DNA from: Bacteroidota bacterium
Lineage (GTDB): Bacteria; Bacteroidota; Ignavibacteria; Ignavibacteriales; Melioribacteraceae
Assembly (NCBI GenBank): GCA_021820065.1
Contig: JAKAEE010000006.1
Location: forward strand, 1 to 64,000
Direction: 5' to 3'
Length of the DNA: 64,000 nucleotides
The position numbers and the translations under genes were made by a program. Each line of letters starts with the position of its first letter. Position 1 is the first letter of the stretch. Below, one piece after another: positions 39,066 to 48,030 of this stretch. The notes below the pieces were generated by a model. The model made no database searches and was not told where the DNA came from. It was given only the letters and a program-made list of their open reading frames with translations.

Positions 39066-40124
39066 TCAATAAATTCTTCTAATCACAAACTGATCCATGA
39101 ACTCACTTCCGAATGCAAGCGATGGAGTGTAAAATCCGGGTTCAACAGAGTTGTTTAGAATTCTTATCGTACATTCGGCAGCGCCCACAGCAGTTAGATT
39201 GTATCCCTCCATGACTTGATAAACTTCTTCTATCATTTCCCCTTTCGCATTTTCCACTCTTCCCCAGACATAAGTTTTAGCCGAATCTCTTTCTTTCTTC
39301 GACGGTCCGGTCAAATTTTTTTGAATGTAAGATGCAGTAAAATTCTTTACAAATTTTATACGGAATATTTTCAAAAAGAGTGTCAGCAATTTTCTAAGCT
39401 TAACGACACGCTCCGGCATGGCAATATAAACCTCGCCGTTCGGAATTCCGGTCGAACGAAACGACGAATAAACATCTCCCCACGGAATCGATAAACCGCT
39501 GAATGAAAAATTTTTCAGCTTTACATTAATTGCGTACTCGCCGATTGGCGACTCGATAAGTTTCCCATCTCTTCGGATCCTCCCCATTCCCTTCAAGAAT
39601 TCCAAAGTGGTAAGCCACGTTCCGCGAGAAATCTTGCCACGTTTATTAATCAAACCAAGTTTCAAATTTGCCGCATCGGGCATCTTTTCGCTCAAGCGCT
39701 TCGCAAGACAATCTGTTGGAATAATATCGAATCCAACACTCGGCATAATCACAATTCCGTTTTTCTTGGCTCTCTTGCTCATGGAAAACGCGAGATGCAT
39801 TACCGGAATTTCTCCGGTAATGTCGAGATAATTTGTTTTCGTTCGCAAACATGCTTCAATTAATTCTTTCGCAGTCATTCTAAACGGACCCGCGCAATTC
39901 AGCAAAGTGTGGATGTCATTAAGAGCTTTGTCTATTCGAGTATCGTCGGTCAAATCGAAGACGCGGTATTCGCAGTCGAATTTGTCGGCTATTTTTTTCG
40001 TTCCGGATTCATTTCTACCGGCAAGAATCGGTTTCACGTTCCGGGAAATCAATTCTTCCAAGATCAACTGCGCCGAGTACCCGGTCGCGCCGTAGATCAT
40101 AAGTTTGGATGGTGCCGCGTTCAT
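39066..40124 (-). CDS. Saccharopine dehydrogenase-like / trans-acting enoyl reductase family protein
   Basis: MIYGATGYSAQLILEELISRNVKPILAGRNE; LLNCAGPFRMTAKELIEACLRTKTNYLDITGE. Confidence 0.88.
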   Translation of the reverse strand: MNAAPSKLMIYGATGYSAQLILEELISRNVKPILAGRNESGTKKIADKFDCEYRVFDLTDDTRIDKALNDIHTLLNCAGPFRMTAKELIEACLRTKTNYLDITGEIPVMHLAFSMSKRAKKNGIVIMPSVGFDIIPTDCLAKRLSEKMPDAANLKLGLINKRGKISRGTWLTTLEFLKGMGRIRRDGKLIESPIGEYAINVKLKNFSFSGLSIPWGDVYSSFRSTGIPNGEVYIAMPERVVKLRKLLTLFLKIFRIKFVKNFTASYIQKNLTGPSKKERDSAKTYVWGRVENAKGEMIEEVYQVMEGYNLTAVGAAECTIRILNNSVEPGFYTPSLAFGSEFMDQFVIRRIY

Positions 40125-40371
40125 ATATATTCTTTTCTTTCTTAATTGTGCGCTTGATAATAGCTAATAACCCAAATTCTGTCAATCACAACGTGAACTT
40201 TCTAACCTTTTTTACTGTATAATTAATTAAATTAATGGCGAAATAACTTTCATCTTGAGAAAGGATTCCGTCATACCTCATTCTTAACAATTATTTAATC
40301 TACGTTCGGCATATAAATAAGTTTGCAATTTCTATTTTAGCATTTGTTTTTAGATTAAAATATTTAAGGGC

Positions 40372-41397
40372 ATGAGTAAGAAGAAAATACTTTTTATTTG
40401 CGGATCGATTAATCAAACCTCGATGATGCACCAAATTTCTTCCGGTCTGGATGACTACGAGTGTTACTTCACACCATACTATGCCGACGGGCTGATCAAC
40501 TTCGTTGCCAACAAAGGATTTCTCGGCCATACAATCTTGGGCGGCAAGTTCCGAAAAAACACAGAACGCTATTTAGCCGGCAATAATTTGAAGATTGACT
40601 ATCGCGGCGTTAACAATGACTACGATTTAATCTACACATGTTCAGATCTTATCATTCCGAAAAACATCCGGAGCAAAAAAGTAATTCTCGTTCAGGAAGG
40701 AATGACCGATCCCGAAACGGTAATGTTTCATTTAGTGAAATATCTGAAACTGCCGCGCTGGCTTGCAAGCACTTCTCCAACCGGAATTTCGAATCAATAC
40801 AGTTTATTCTGCGTCGCGTCGAACGGTTACAAAGATTTGTTTATACGCAAGGGCGCGAAAGAAGAAAAAATTGTTGTTACCGGAATACCAAACTTCGACA
40901 ACGCGAAACAATATTTGAAGAACGATTTCCCTCACAAGAATTATGTTTTTGTTGCCACTTCCGATGCAAGGGAAACGTTAAAGTATGATAACCGGAAAAA
41001 GTTTATAAAAGAGTGCGTTGAAATTGCCGGCGGCAGACAAATCATTTTCAAATTGCATCCGAACGAAAAGACAGTACGTGCTAAAGCAGAAATAAACCGG
41101 TATGCGCCTAGCGCGCTAGTTTACCAGCACGGAAACACCAATCACATGATTGCCAACTGCGACGTGCTTATTACCAAATATTCTTCCGTTGTTTACGTCG
41201 GACTTGCTCTGGGCAAAGAAGTTCATTCGGCATTCAATATTGAAGAGCTGAAGCGTTTAATGCCGATTCAGAATAATGGAACTTCGGCGGAAAGAATTGC
41301 ACGCATCGGAAAACATTTGCTTGAAATGCCGAATACAACTCTTGATGAAATTCGTCACATGTACGATCTAGAATCAGTTTTATCCGGGCAAGAATGA
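40372..41397 (+). CDS. GT-B/CDP-glycerol glycerophosphotransferase-like protein
   Basis: GIPNFDNAKQYL; RQIIFKLHPNEKTVRAKAEI; ANCDVLITKYSSVVYVGLALGKEV; first gene of the sugar cluster. Confidence 0.6.
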   Translation: MSKKKILFICGSINQTSMMHQISSGLDDYECYFTPYYADGLINFVANKGFLGHTILGGKFRKNTERYLAGNNLKIDYRGVNNDYDLIYTCSDLIIPKNIRSKKVILVQEGMTDPETVMFHLVKYLKLPRWLASTSPTGISNQYSLFCVASNGYKDLFIRKGAKEEKIVVTGIPNFDNAKQYLKNDFPHKNYVFVATSDARETLKYDNRKKFIKECVEIAGGRQIIFKLHPNEKTVRAKAEINRYAPSALVYQHGNTNHMIANCDVLITKYSSVVYVGLALGKEVHSAFNIEELKRLMPIQNNGTSAERIARIGKHLLEMPNTTLDEIRHMYDLESVLSGQE

Positions 41398-42194
41398 AAA
41401 TCGTGACCGTCATACAAGCGCGAATGTCATCAACCCGTCTGCCGGGAAAAGTTATGCTGCCGGTTCTTAGTAAACCGCTTTTGGTTAGAATGCTCGAGCG
41501 CGTGCAAGCTGCAAAGCTGATCGGTGACTTAGTAGTCGCAACGTCAACAAATACCGATGACGATGAAATTGAAAAATTGTGCGAACAAAATAACATAACA
41601 TGTTTCCGCGGACACTTGACCGATCTGCTCGACAGACATTATCAAGTGGCAATTAAATTTGGCACCGATGCGGTTGTAAAAATTCCTTCCGACTGTCCCC
41701 TCATTGATCCGCGTGTAATAGATAAAGTCATTCAGCATTTCATAAATCACGAAGAATATGATTTTGTCAGCAATCTTCATCCGGCAACGTATCCCGATGG
41801 TAACGATGTAGAAATTATGTCGTTCGCTTCGCTTGAATGCGCGTGGAAAGACGCAACAAAAGATTACGAGCGCGAACACACAACTCCTTTCATCTGGGAA
41901 CATCAGGATGTTTTTAAGGTTGGAAATGTTGTTTGGGAGAGCGGTTTAGATTATTCAACTTCACACCGATGGACAATTGATTATCCCGAAGATTACGAAT
42001 TCATAAGAAAAGTTTTTGATGAACTTTATCCCTCAAATCCGGTATTTGGTCTTAACGATATTTTGGATTTGCTGAAGCGCAAACCGGAAATTGCGGAAAT
42101 CAACAGTCAGCATCTCGGCAAGTACTGGTACGAAAATCATCTTGACGAACTAACTCATATTGACGAATACAAAAAGAAGCTGAAGGACAAATGA
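41394..42194 (+). CDS. SpsF-like nucleotidyl(cytidylyl)transferase
   Basis: VTVIQARMSSTRLPGKVMLPVLSKPLL; LLDRHYQVA; KIPSDCPLIDP; HRWTIDYPEDYEFI. Confidence 0.88.
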   Translation: MKIVTVIQARMSSTRLPGKVMLPVLSKPLLVRMLERVQAAKLIGDLVVATSTNTDDDEIEKLCEQNNITCFRGHLTDLLDRHYQVAIKFGTDAVVKIPSDCPLIDPRVIDKVIQHFINHEEYDFVSNLHPATYPDGNDVEIMSFASLECAWKDATKDYEREHTTPFIWEHQDVFKVGNVVWESGLDYSTSHRWTIDYPEDYEFIRKVFDELYPSNPVFGLNDILDLLKRKPEIAEINSQHLGKYWYENHLDELTHIDEYKKKLKDK

Positions 42195-43048
42195 CAAAAG
42201 AGAAATTACGCGAATTGCAGAAGACTGCGCTCAATGTTCGCGAACACATTATCCGCATGTCGGGTAACGGCGGATGTTTTATCGGCGCATCGCTTTCATG
42301 CGCTGATCTAATTGTTTACCTCTACAAAGAATTCTTGAACGTCTCGCTGCAAAATCTTAACGATCCTAACCGCGATTATTTTTTCTTGTCGAAGGGACAC
42401 GATGTGCCGGCTCTCTATGGTACTTACGTTGAACTCGGCTGGCTGGAAAAAGACCGTTTGAAAAATCATTTAAAGACGAACGATTTTATTTATTGGCATC
42501 CGAACAGAAATATTCCGGGGATAGAATTTCATTCCGGATCGCTCGGTCATAACCTTTCCGTGGCGTGCGGCGTTGCACTCGATTGCAAACTGCGGAATCA
42601 AAAGAACAAAGTAGTTGTTGTCGTTGGCGATGGCGAGTTAAACGAAGGTTCGATGTGGGAAGCTCTGCTTGTTGCCGCCGCTTATAAACTGGATAATTTG
42701 TTGGTCGTCGTTGATCGCAACCAATTTCAAGCAAATATGCAGACGGAGGATTTAATACCGCTCAAACCGCTTGATAAAAAGTTTGAAGCGTTCAACTGCA
42801 AAGTGGAAAGTGTGGATGGACATAACTTTGAATCGCTCGACAAAGTTTTTTCAAAATTTCCGTTCGAGAAAGAAAAAGTTTCCGTGATAATTGCAGAAAC
42901 AACCCGCGGCAAAGGTTTACCCAGCATCGAAAAACGCGCTGACCGATGGTTCGTAAATTTTAAAGATGAAGAAATTGAACAGCTGTTAAAAGAACTTCAC
43001 GGCGAAGCCAAGGCACATTTAACTTCCGAAACAATTGTGGCGAGATGA
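42191..43048 (+). CDS. Transketolase, N-terminal (TPP-binding) subunit
   Basis: RDYFFLSKGHDVPALYGTYVELGWL; GSLGHNLSVACGVAL; VVVGDGELNEGSMWEALLVAAAYKLDNLLVVVDRN. Confidence 0.92.
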   Translation: MTKEKLRELQKTALNVREHIIRMSGNGGCFIGASLSCADLIVYLYKEFLNVSLQNLNDPNRDYFFLSKGHDVPALYGTYVELGWLEKDRLKNHLKTNDFIYWHPNRNIPGIEFHSGSLGHNLSVACGVALDCKLRNQKNKVVVVVGDGELNEGSMWEALLVAAAYKLDNLLVVVDRNQFQANMQTEDLIPLKPLDKKFEAFNCKVESVDGHNFESLDKVFSKFPFEKEKVSVIIAETTRGKGLPSIEKRADRWFVNFKDEEIEQLLKELHGEAKAHLTSETIVAR

Positions 43049-43955
43049 CATGACATACTCCGAAATTGTACTTGACCTAATTAACAGTGATGACCGCTAC
43101 ATGATCATGACTTCCGAGAACCGTGCGGCGTTTAGAAACTTACCGCCGCTCATTAAAAATAATTTTGTCGATACCGGAATTACCGAACAAACAATGATCG
43201 GAATGGCGGCGGGACTAGCGTTGCGTGGACGTGTACCAATCGTTCATGCGCTTGCAACATTTTTAACGATGCGCGCTTTCGAGTTCATTCGCTCAGATAT
43301 TGGGATTGCTAATCTACCGGTAAAAATTGTTGGCGCTGTTCCGGGATTTCTGTCTGACGGTAACGGTCCCACGCATCAAGCAATCGAAGATGTTTCTATT
43401 ATGCGCGGAATTCCGAACGTAAACGTTTTCTGTCCGGCAGACGAAGATGATATGCTGAAAGGGCTGAAGAAAGTTATCCAGTACCCTTCCGCTTTTTATA
43501 TTCGTTATAACATGACCAAACCGGTTGTTGATCACTCGGAATTTGAAGTTGGAAAAGCAGAGGTCTTCGGCGAAGGGAAAGACGTTGCAATTTTAGTTTA
43601 CGGATTTTTATTCAATCAAGCTTTCCAGACGAAAGAAATTTTGGAATCGAAGGGAATTTCTGTTCGATTGATAAACATCAGAACGCCGAAACCCGTTGAC
43701 GAAGAAACTATTTTGAAAGCTGCTAAAGAGTGCAAATTAATCGTTACTTTGGAAGATCATTTTATAACAGGCGGACTGTACTCTATCCTTGCCGAAGTAC
43801 TTTTGAAGAACAAGAAAACTGCTAATGTTCTCCCTTTTGCATTTATGAATAAGTGGTTCAAACCCGGTCTGTTGAACGATGTTCTTAAATATGAAGGATT
43901 TACCGCGGAACAAATTTCAAAAAAAATAATTCAGCATTCAGCTATTAGCAATTAG
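43035..43955 (+). CDS. Transketolase, C-terminal (pyrimidine-binding) subunit; last residues and stop lie in a heptamer array
   Basis: FVDTGITEQTMIGMAAGLALRGRVPIVHALATFLTMRAFEFIRSDI; GNGPTHQAIEDVSIMRGIPNVNVFCPAD; terminal HSAISN*. Confidence 0.92.
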   Translation: MWRDDMTYSEIVLDLINSDDRYMIMTSENRAAFRNLPPLIKNNFVDTGITEQTMIGMAAGLALRGRVPIVHALATFLTMRAFEFIRSDIGIANLPVKIVGAVPGFLSDGNGPTHQAIEDVSIMRGIPNVNVFCPADEDDMLKGLKKVIQYPSAFYIRYNMTKPVVDHSEFEVGKAEVFGEGKDVAILVYGFLFNQAFQTKEILESKGISVRLINIRTPKPVDEETILKAAKECKLIVTLEDHFITGGLYSILAEVLLKNKKTANVLPFAFMNKWFKPGLLNDVLKYEGFTAEQISKKIIQHSAISN

Positions 43956-43963
43956 CTTTTAGG
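43929..43963 (+). repeat. Heptamer array NNTYAGC (left arm)
   Basis: ATTCAGC ATTCAGC TATTAGC AATTAGC TTTTAGG. Confidence 0.85.
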
Positions 43964-43970
43964 GGATAAG

Positions 43971-44330
43971 ATGAGAGACTTCAAAAAATTAATGGTTTGG
44001 GAAAGGTCGCATAAGTTTGCACTGGTAATCTATAGATTAACAAAACAATTTCCGAAAGAAGAGCTGTATGGAATCACTTCACAAATCCGGAGAGCGGCAA
44101 CATCGATCCCGACAAACATTGCAGAAGGCAGCGGTAAAAATACTTCCAAAGATTTTTCAAGATATTTAAGCATCGCCTCTGGTTCAGCTAGTGAAGTAGA
44201 ATATTTACTAATATTAGTCAAGGAATTAGAATTTATAAGTGAAAAGGATTTTCAACCTCTTGATACAGAAATCAATGAAATCAAAAAAATGTTAAACTCA
44301 TTCCAAATAAAAATTAACGCTAATAGCTAA
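43971..44330 (+). CDS. Four-helix bundle protein, 23S rRNA IVP/S23 family
   Basis: DFKKLMVWERSHKFALVIYRLTKQFPKEELYGITSQIRRAATSIPTNIAEGSGKNTSKDFSRYLSIASGSASEVEYLLILVKEL. Confidence 0.93.
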   Translation: MRDFKKLMVWERSHKFALVIYRLTKQFPKEELYGITSQIRRAATSIPTNIAEGSGKNTSKDFSRYLSIASGSASEVEYLLILVKELEFISEKDFQPLDTEINEIKKMLNSFQIKINANS

Positions 44331-44353
44331 ACGCTAACAGCTAATTGCTGGAG
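44319..44353 (+). repeat. Heptamer array GCTAANN (right arm, inverted to 43929..43963)
   Basis: GCTAATA GCTAAAC GCTAACA GCTAATT GCTGGAG. Confidence 0.85.
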
Positions 44354-44359
44354 ACTATT

Positions 44360-45694
44360 ATGCCAAACAAAATAAGTTTAACAAATGACTTTCCTCAAAT
44401 AACAAAGTCAGATGAGCTATACAATCGCGCACTCGGATTAATTCCTTCCGTAACGCAAACTTTAGCGAAGGGACCGTCACAATACATAAAAGGAGTTGCG
44501 CCAAAATATTTGGCGAAGGGAAAAGGCTCACACGTTTGGGATGTTGACGGAAATGAATACCTCGATTACATGATGGGTGTCGGTCCGTTATCGCTTGGAT
44601 ACGCTTATCCAAAAGTTGACGAAGCTATTAAAAAACAACTGGAAGACGGAATAACTTTTTCGATGATGCATCCTCTCGAAGTTGAAGTTGCGGAATTAAT
44701 CCGCGAAGTTGTCCCGAACGCAGAGGCGGTCCGTTACAGCAAAACCGGTGCAGATGCAACAAGCGCGGCTGTTCGTCTCGCTCGCGCATACACGGGAAAA
44801 AATAAAATTTTATGCTGCGGTTACCATGGCTGGCATGATTGGTACATCGCCGTCACGGCTCGTAATCACGGTATTCCAGAAGCAGTTCAAGCAATTTCAT
44901 TTACATTTAATTACAATGATTTGGATTCCGTAAAAAATTCCATTGATGACGATGTAGCTGCTGTTATTTTGGAACCGGTCGTATTTCAAGAACCGAAAGA
45001 CAATTTTTTGCATAAGCTTGCGGGTTTGTGTGAAGAGAGAGGCGTCGTTCTCATCTTCGATGAAATGTGGACAGGCTTTAGAATGGCTCTCGGCGGTGCT
45101 CAAGAATATTTTGGAATCACTCCCGATCTTGCGACCTACTCAAAAGCGGTTGCTAATGGAATGCCGATTTCAATTCTAACCGGTAAAAGAAAAATTATGG
45201 ATCTTGCCGATGAAGATATTTTCTTTTACACAACATTCGGCGGCGAGGCGCTGTCTTTAGCAGCAACAAAAGCGACTATCGAAGAGTTGCGCGATAAGAA
45301 CGTTCCAAAATATTTGAGCGAGCAAGGCGGAAAACTTAAAGACGGATACAATTCCATTTCACAAAAACTTGGAATGGACTATACAAAAACAACCGGCTAC
45401 AATTGGCGCTCGTTGGTTACGTACGATCAGAAAGGCGGCGATCCGCTTTTGCAAAAGAGTTTGGTACAACAAGAGATGTTTAAACGCGGAATTTTATGGC
45501 AAGGATTTCACAATATGTCGTTCTCGCACACTGACGCCGATGTTGAATACACTTTAAAAGTTTACGAAGAAGTCTTGCCGATTCTTAAAAAAGCTGTTGA
45601 GCAAAACAACATTAAACAACTTTTGCGCGGTGAACCAGTGCAGCCCGTTTTCCGCAAGGTTGATAATTTTAATATGAAGCCGGTGAAGAAATAG
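44360..45694 (+). CDS. Class III PLP aminotransferase, glutamate-1-semialdehyde aminomutase-like
   Basis: VWDVDGNEYLDYMMGVGPLSLGYAYP; YSKTGADATSAAVRLARAYTGK; LIFDEMWTGFRMALGGAQEYFGITPDLATYSKAVANG. Confidence 0.92.
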   Translation: MPNKISLTNDFPQITKSDELYNRALGLIPSVTQTLAKGPSQYIKGVAPKYLAKGKGSHVWDVDGNEYLDYMMGVGPLSLGYAYPKVDEAIKKQLEDGITFSMMHPLEVEVAELIREVVPNAEAVRYSKTGADATSAAVRLARAYTGKNKILCCGYHGWHDWYIAVTARNHGIPEAVQAISFTFNYNDLDSVKNSIDDDVAAVILEPVVFQEPKDNFLHKLAGLCEERGVVLIFDEMWTGFRMALGGAQEYFGITPDLATYSKAVANGMPISILTGKRKIMDLADEDIFFYTTFGGEALSLAATKATIEELRDKNVPKYLSEQGGKLKDGYNSISQKLGMDYTKTTGYNWRSLVTYDQKGGDPLLQKSLVQQEMFKRGILWQGFHNMSFSHTDADVEYTLKVYEEVLPILKKAVEQNNIKQLLRGEPVQPVFRKVDNFNMKPVKK

Positions 45695-45701
45695 TCAATT
45701 G

Positions 45702-45759
45702 TAATGAGTCATTGGTGATTAGAGTTTTGAATTTGGGATTTAGTATTTTGAATTTGGAG
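45702..45759 (+). repeat. Degenerate heptamer arrays TNATNRG x3 and TTTNGNA x5
   Basis: TAATGAG TCATTGG TGATTAG AG TTTTGAA TTTGGGA TTTAGTA TTTTGAA TTTGGAG. Confidence 0.7.
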
Positions 45760-45761
45760 AT

Positions 45762-46568
45762 GTGATGGAATTGTTTTCGTTAAAGAACAAAACAGCGATA
45801 GTAACTGGAGCGCTTGGACTAATCGGCAAAGAACATTGCAGAGCATTGAGCGAAGCGGGCGCTAATGTTGTTGTTGCGGATATCAATGAAAAAGATTGCG
45901 TTGAGTTTGCCAAGACTTTGGAAACCGAATCTATAGGTGTTACGCTTGATGTTACCGAACCCAACTCGATAAAAAAATTACGTGATAAGATATTAGCGAA
46001 GTTTGGACATATCGATGTTCTGGTTAACAACGCTGCCATCAACGACATGTTCGAAAATCCGAAAGCGGCAAGCGAGCAATCCAAGTTTGAAAATTATCCG
46101 CTTGAGCTCTGGCAAAAGTCCATCGATGTAAACTTGACCGGAGTGTTTTTGTGTTCACAGATTCTTGGAACCGTGATGGCAGAACAAAAAAGCGGAAGCA
46201 TAATTAACATCGCTTCAACGTATGGTATTACGGCGCCGGATCAATCGCTATACATTAAAGAAGACGGGACGCAATCATTTTACAAACCGCCGGCATATTC
46301 CGCAACCAAAGGGGCTGTAATCATGTTCACAAAATATCTTGCTGCTTATTGGGGCAAGGATGGCGTTCGTGTTAATACGCTCACTCCCGGCGGCGTGGAA
46401 AATTCCCAAGATGAATTCTTCGTGAAAAAATATTCCGAGAAAACTCCATTAGGAAGAATGGCTAATCCAACCGATTACAAAGGTGTGTTAATATTTTTAG
46501 CAAGCGATGCATCAAGTTATATGACGGGTGCGAACTTAATAGTCGACGGCGGCTGGACAACCTGGTGA
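45762..46568 (+). CDS. SDR family oxidoreductase
   Basis: AIVTGALGLIGKEHCRALSEAGANVVVADIN; LVNNAAIND; PAYSATKGAVIMFTKYLAAYW; LIVDGGWTTW. Confidence 0.93.
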   Translation: MMELFSLKNKTAIVTGALGLIGKEHCRALSEAGANVVVADINEKDCVEFAKTLETESIGVTLDVTEPNSIKKLRDKILAKFGHIDVLVNNAAINDMFENPKAASEQSKFENYPLELWQKSIDVNLTGVFLCSQILGTVMAEQKSGSIINIASTYGITAPDQSLYIKEDGTQSFYKPPAYSATKGAVIMFTKYLAAYWGKDGVRVNTLTPGGVENSQDEFFVKKYSEKTPLGRMANPTDYKGVLIFLASDASSYMTGANLIVDGGWTTW

Positions 46569-46595
46569 ATAATCAAAACTATTACAGAGAGAATA

Positions 46596-47150
46596 ATGCC
46601 AAGAAAAAAATTAAGCAGACAACAATTGATGAAACGCGCAGCAAAAATTAAATTAGTATTGACCGACTGCGACGGCGTGCTTACCGACACGGGCGTGTAT
46701 TACACGGCAGACGGCGAAGTAATGAAACGTTTCTCGATTCGCGACGGAATGGGCGTTGAAAGACTGAGAAAGTACGCCGATGTAGAAACCGGAATCGTTA
46801 CAGGTGAAGCGACAGAGATCGTTCGCAAGCGCGCAGAGAAACTTAAAATGAATGAAATTCATCTCGGCATAAATTACAAAGACCGGCAGCTCAAAGAAAT
46901 TTTTGAACGCAGAAATTTAAAACCGGAAGAAGTAGCTTTCATCGGCGACGATTCTAATGATGTTACTGTAATGCGTTTAGCGGGCTTAACAGCTTGCCCA
47001 AACGACGCAACTCAATTTGCAAAGAACGAATCTGATATTATTCTGAAAACCAACGGCGGATACGGTGCGTTCAGGGAGTTCGCAGAAATTATCATAGAAG
47101 CAAAAACAAAAAAGAAATTCTATCGAAAGGACGACGATGGGAACAAATAA
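46596..47150 (+). CDS. KdsC-like HAD-IIIA phosphatase
   Basis: LVLTDCDGVLTDTGVYYTADGEVMKRFSIRDGMGVERLRK; EEVAFIGDDSNDVTVMRLAGLTACPNDA. Confidence 0.92.
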   Translation: MPRKKLSRQQLMKRAAKIKLVLTDCDGVLTDTGVYYTADGEVMKRFSIRDGMGVERLRKYADVETGIVTGEATEIVRKRAEKLKMNEIHLGINYKDRQLKEIFERRNLKPEEVAFIGDDSNDVTVMRLAGLTACPNDATQFAKNESDIILKTNGGYGAFREFAEIIIEAKTKKKFYRKDDDGNK

Positions 47151-48030
47151 AATAAAAATCGGCAACAAATTTATCGGCGAGGGTGAACCGGTTTATATAA
47201 TTGCCGAAATCGGTATCAATCATAACGGTTCGGTTGAACTTGCAAAAAAACTTATCGACGGCGCTGTAAAAGCCGGATGCGATGCCGTAAAATTTCAGAA
47301 ACGAACACCGGAAATTTGCGTGCCGAGAGATCAATGGGAAATTGAACGCCAGACTCCATGGGGAAGAATCACTTATATAGAGTACCGAAGAAAAGTTGAA
47401 TTTGGATTTGAAGAATATTTTGAGATTGACAGCTACTGCAAAGAAAAAGGAATCGATTGGTTCGCTTCGCCGTGGGATGAAGTCGCTGTGGACTTTCTAG
47501 AAAAATTTAATCTCCCGATTTATAAACTTTCATCTGCATCATTAACGGATTTATCTCTGTTGAAAAAAATCAGAAACACCGGCAGACCGGTAATTTTATC
47601 AACCGGTATGTCAAGCATGGAAGAAATAGAAACCGCAGTTGAACTGATGGGAACCGAAAACATTTTGTTGGCGCAATCAACTTCAACCTATCCTTGCAGT
47701 TTGGATGAACTGAATTTGAAAGTCATTCAAACATTCAAAGAAATTTACCCGGAAGTTCCGATAGGTTATTCTGGTCACGAAACCGGTCTTGCCCCAACTC
47801 TTGCCGCCGTTGCTCTCGGCGCAGCATTCGTCGAAAGACATATCACGCTCGATCGCGCCATGTGGGGTACCGATCAAGCTGCATCCGTTGAACTTGTAGG
47901 ATTGAATAGATTGGTCAAAGACATTCGCGATATTGAAAAAGCATTGGGTGACGGGATAAAAAAAGTTTACGAAAGCGAATACGGCAATATCAGCAAACTA
48001 AGGCGTGTAAAAAATAATATTCAAGTTTGA
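47137..48030 (+). CDS. NeuB family (N-acetylneuraminate synthase-like), lacking C-terminal SAF domain
   Basis: PVYIIAEIGINHNGSVELAKKLIDGAVKAGCDAVKFQKRTPE; GYSGHETGLAPTLAAVALGAAFVERHITLDRAMWGTDQAAS; only 297 aa. Confidence 0.92.
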   Translation: MGTNKIKIGNKFIGEGEPVYIIAEIGINHNGSVELAKKLIDGAVKAGCDAVKFQKRTPEICVPRDQWEIERQTPWGRITYIEYRRKVEFGFEEYFEIDSYCKEKGIDWFASPWDEVAVDFLEKFNLPIYKLSSASLTDLSLLKKIRNTGRPVILSTGMSSMEEIETAVELMGTENILLAQSTSTYPCSLDELNLKVIQTFKEIYPEVPIGYSGHETGLAPTLAAVALGAAFVERHITLDRAMWGTDQAASVELVGLNRLVKDIRDIEKALGDGIKKVYESEYGNISKLRRVKNNIQV

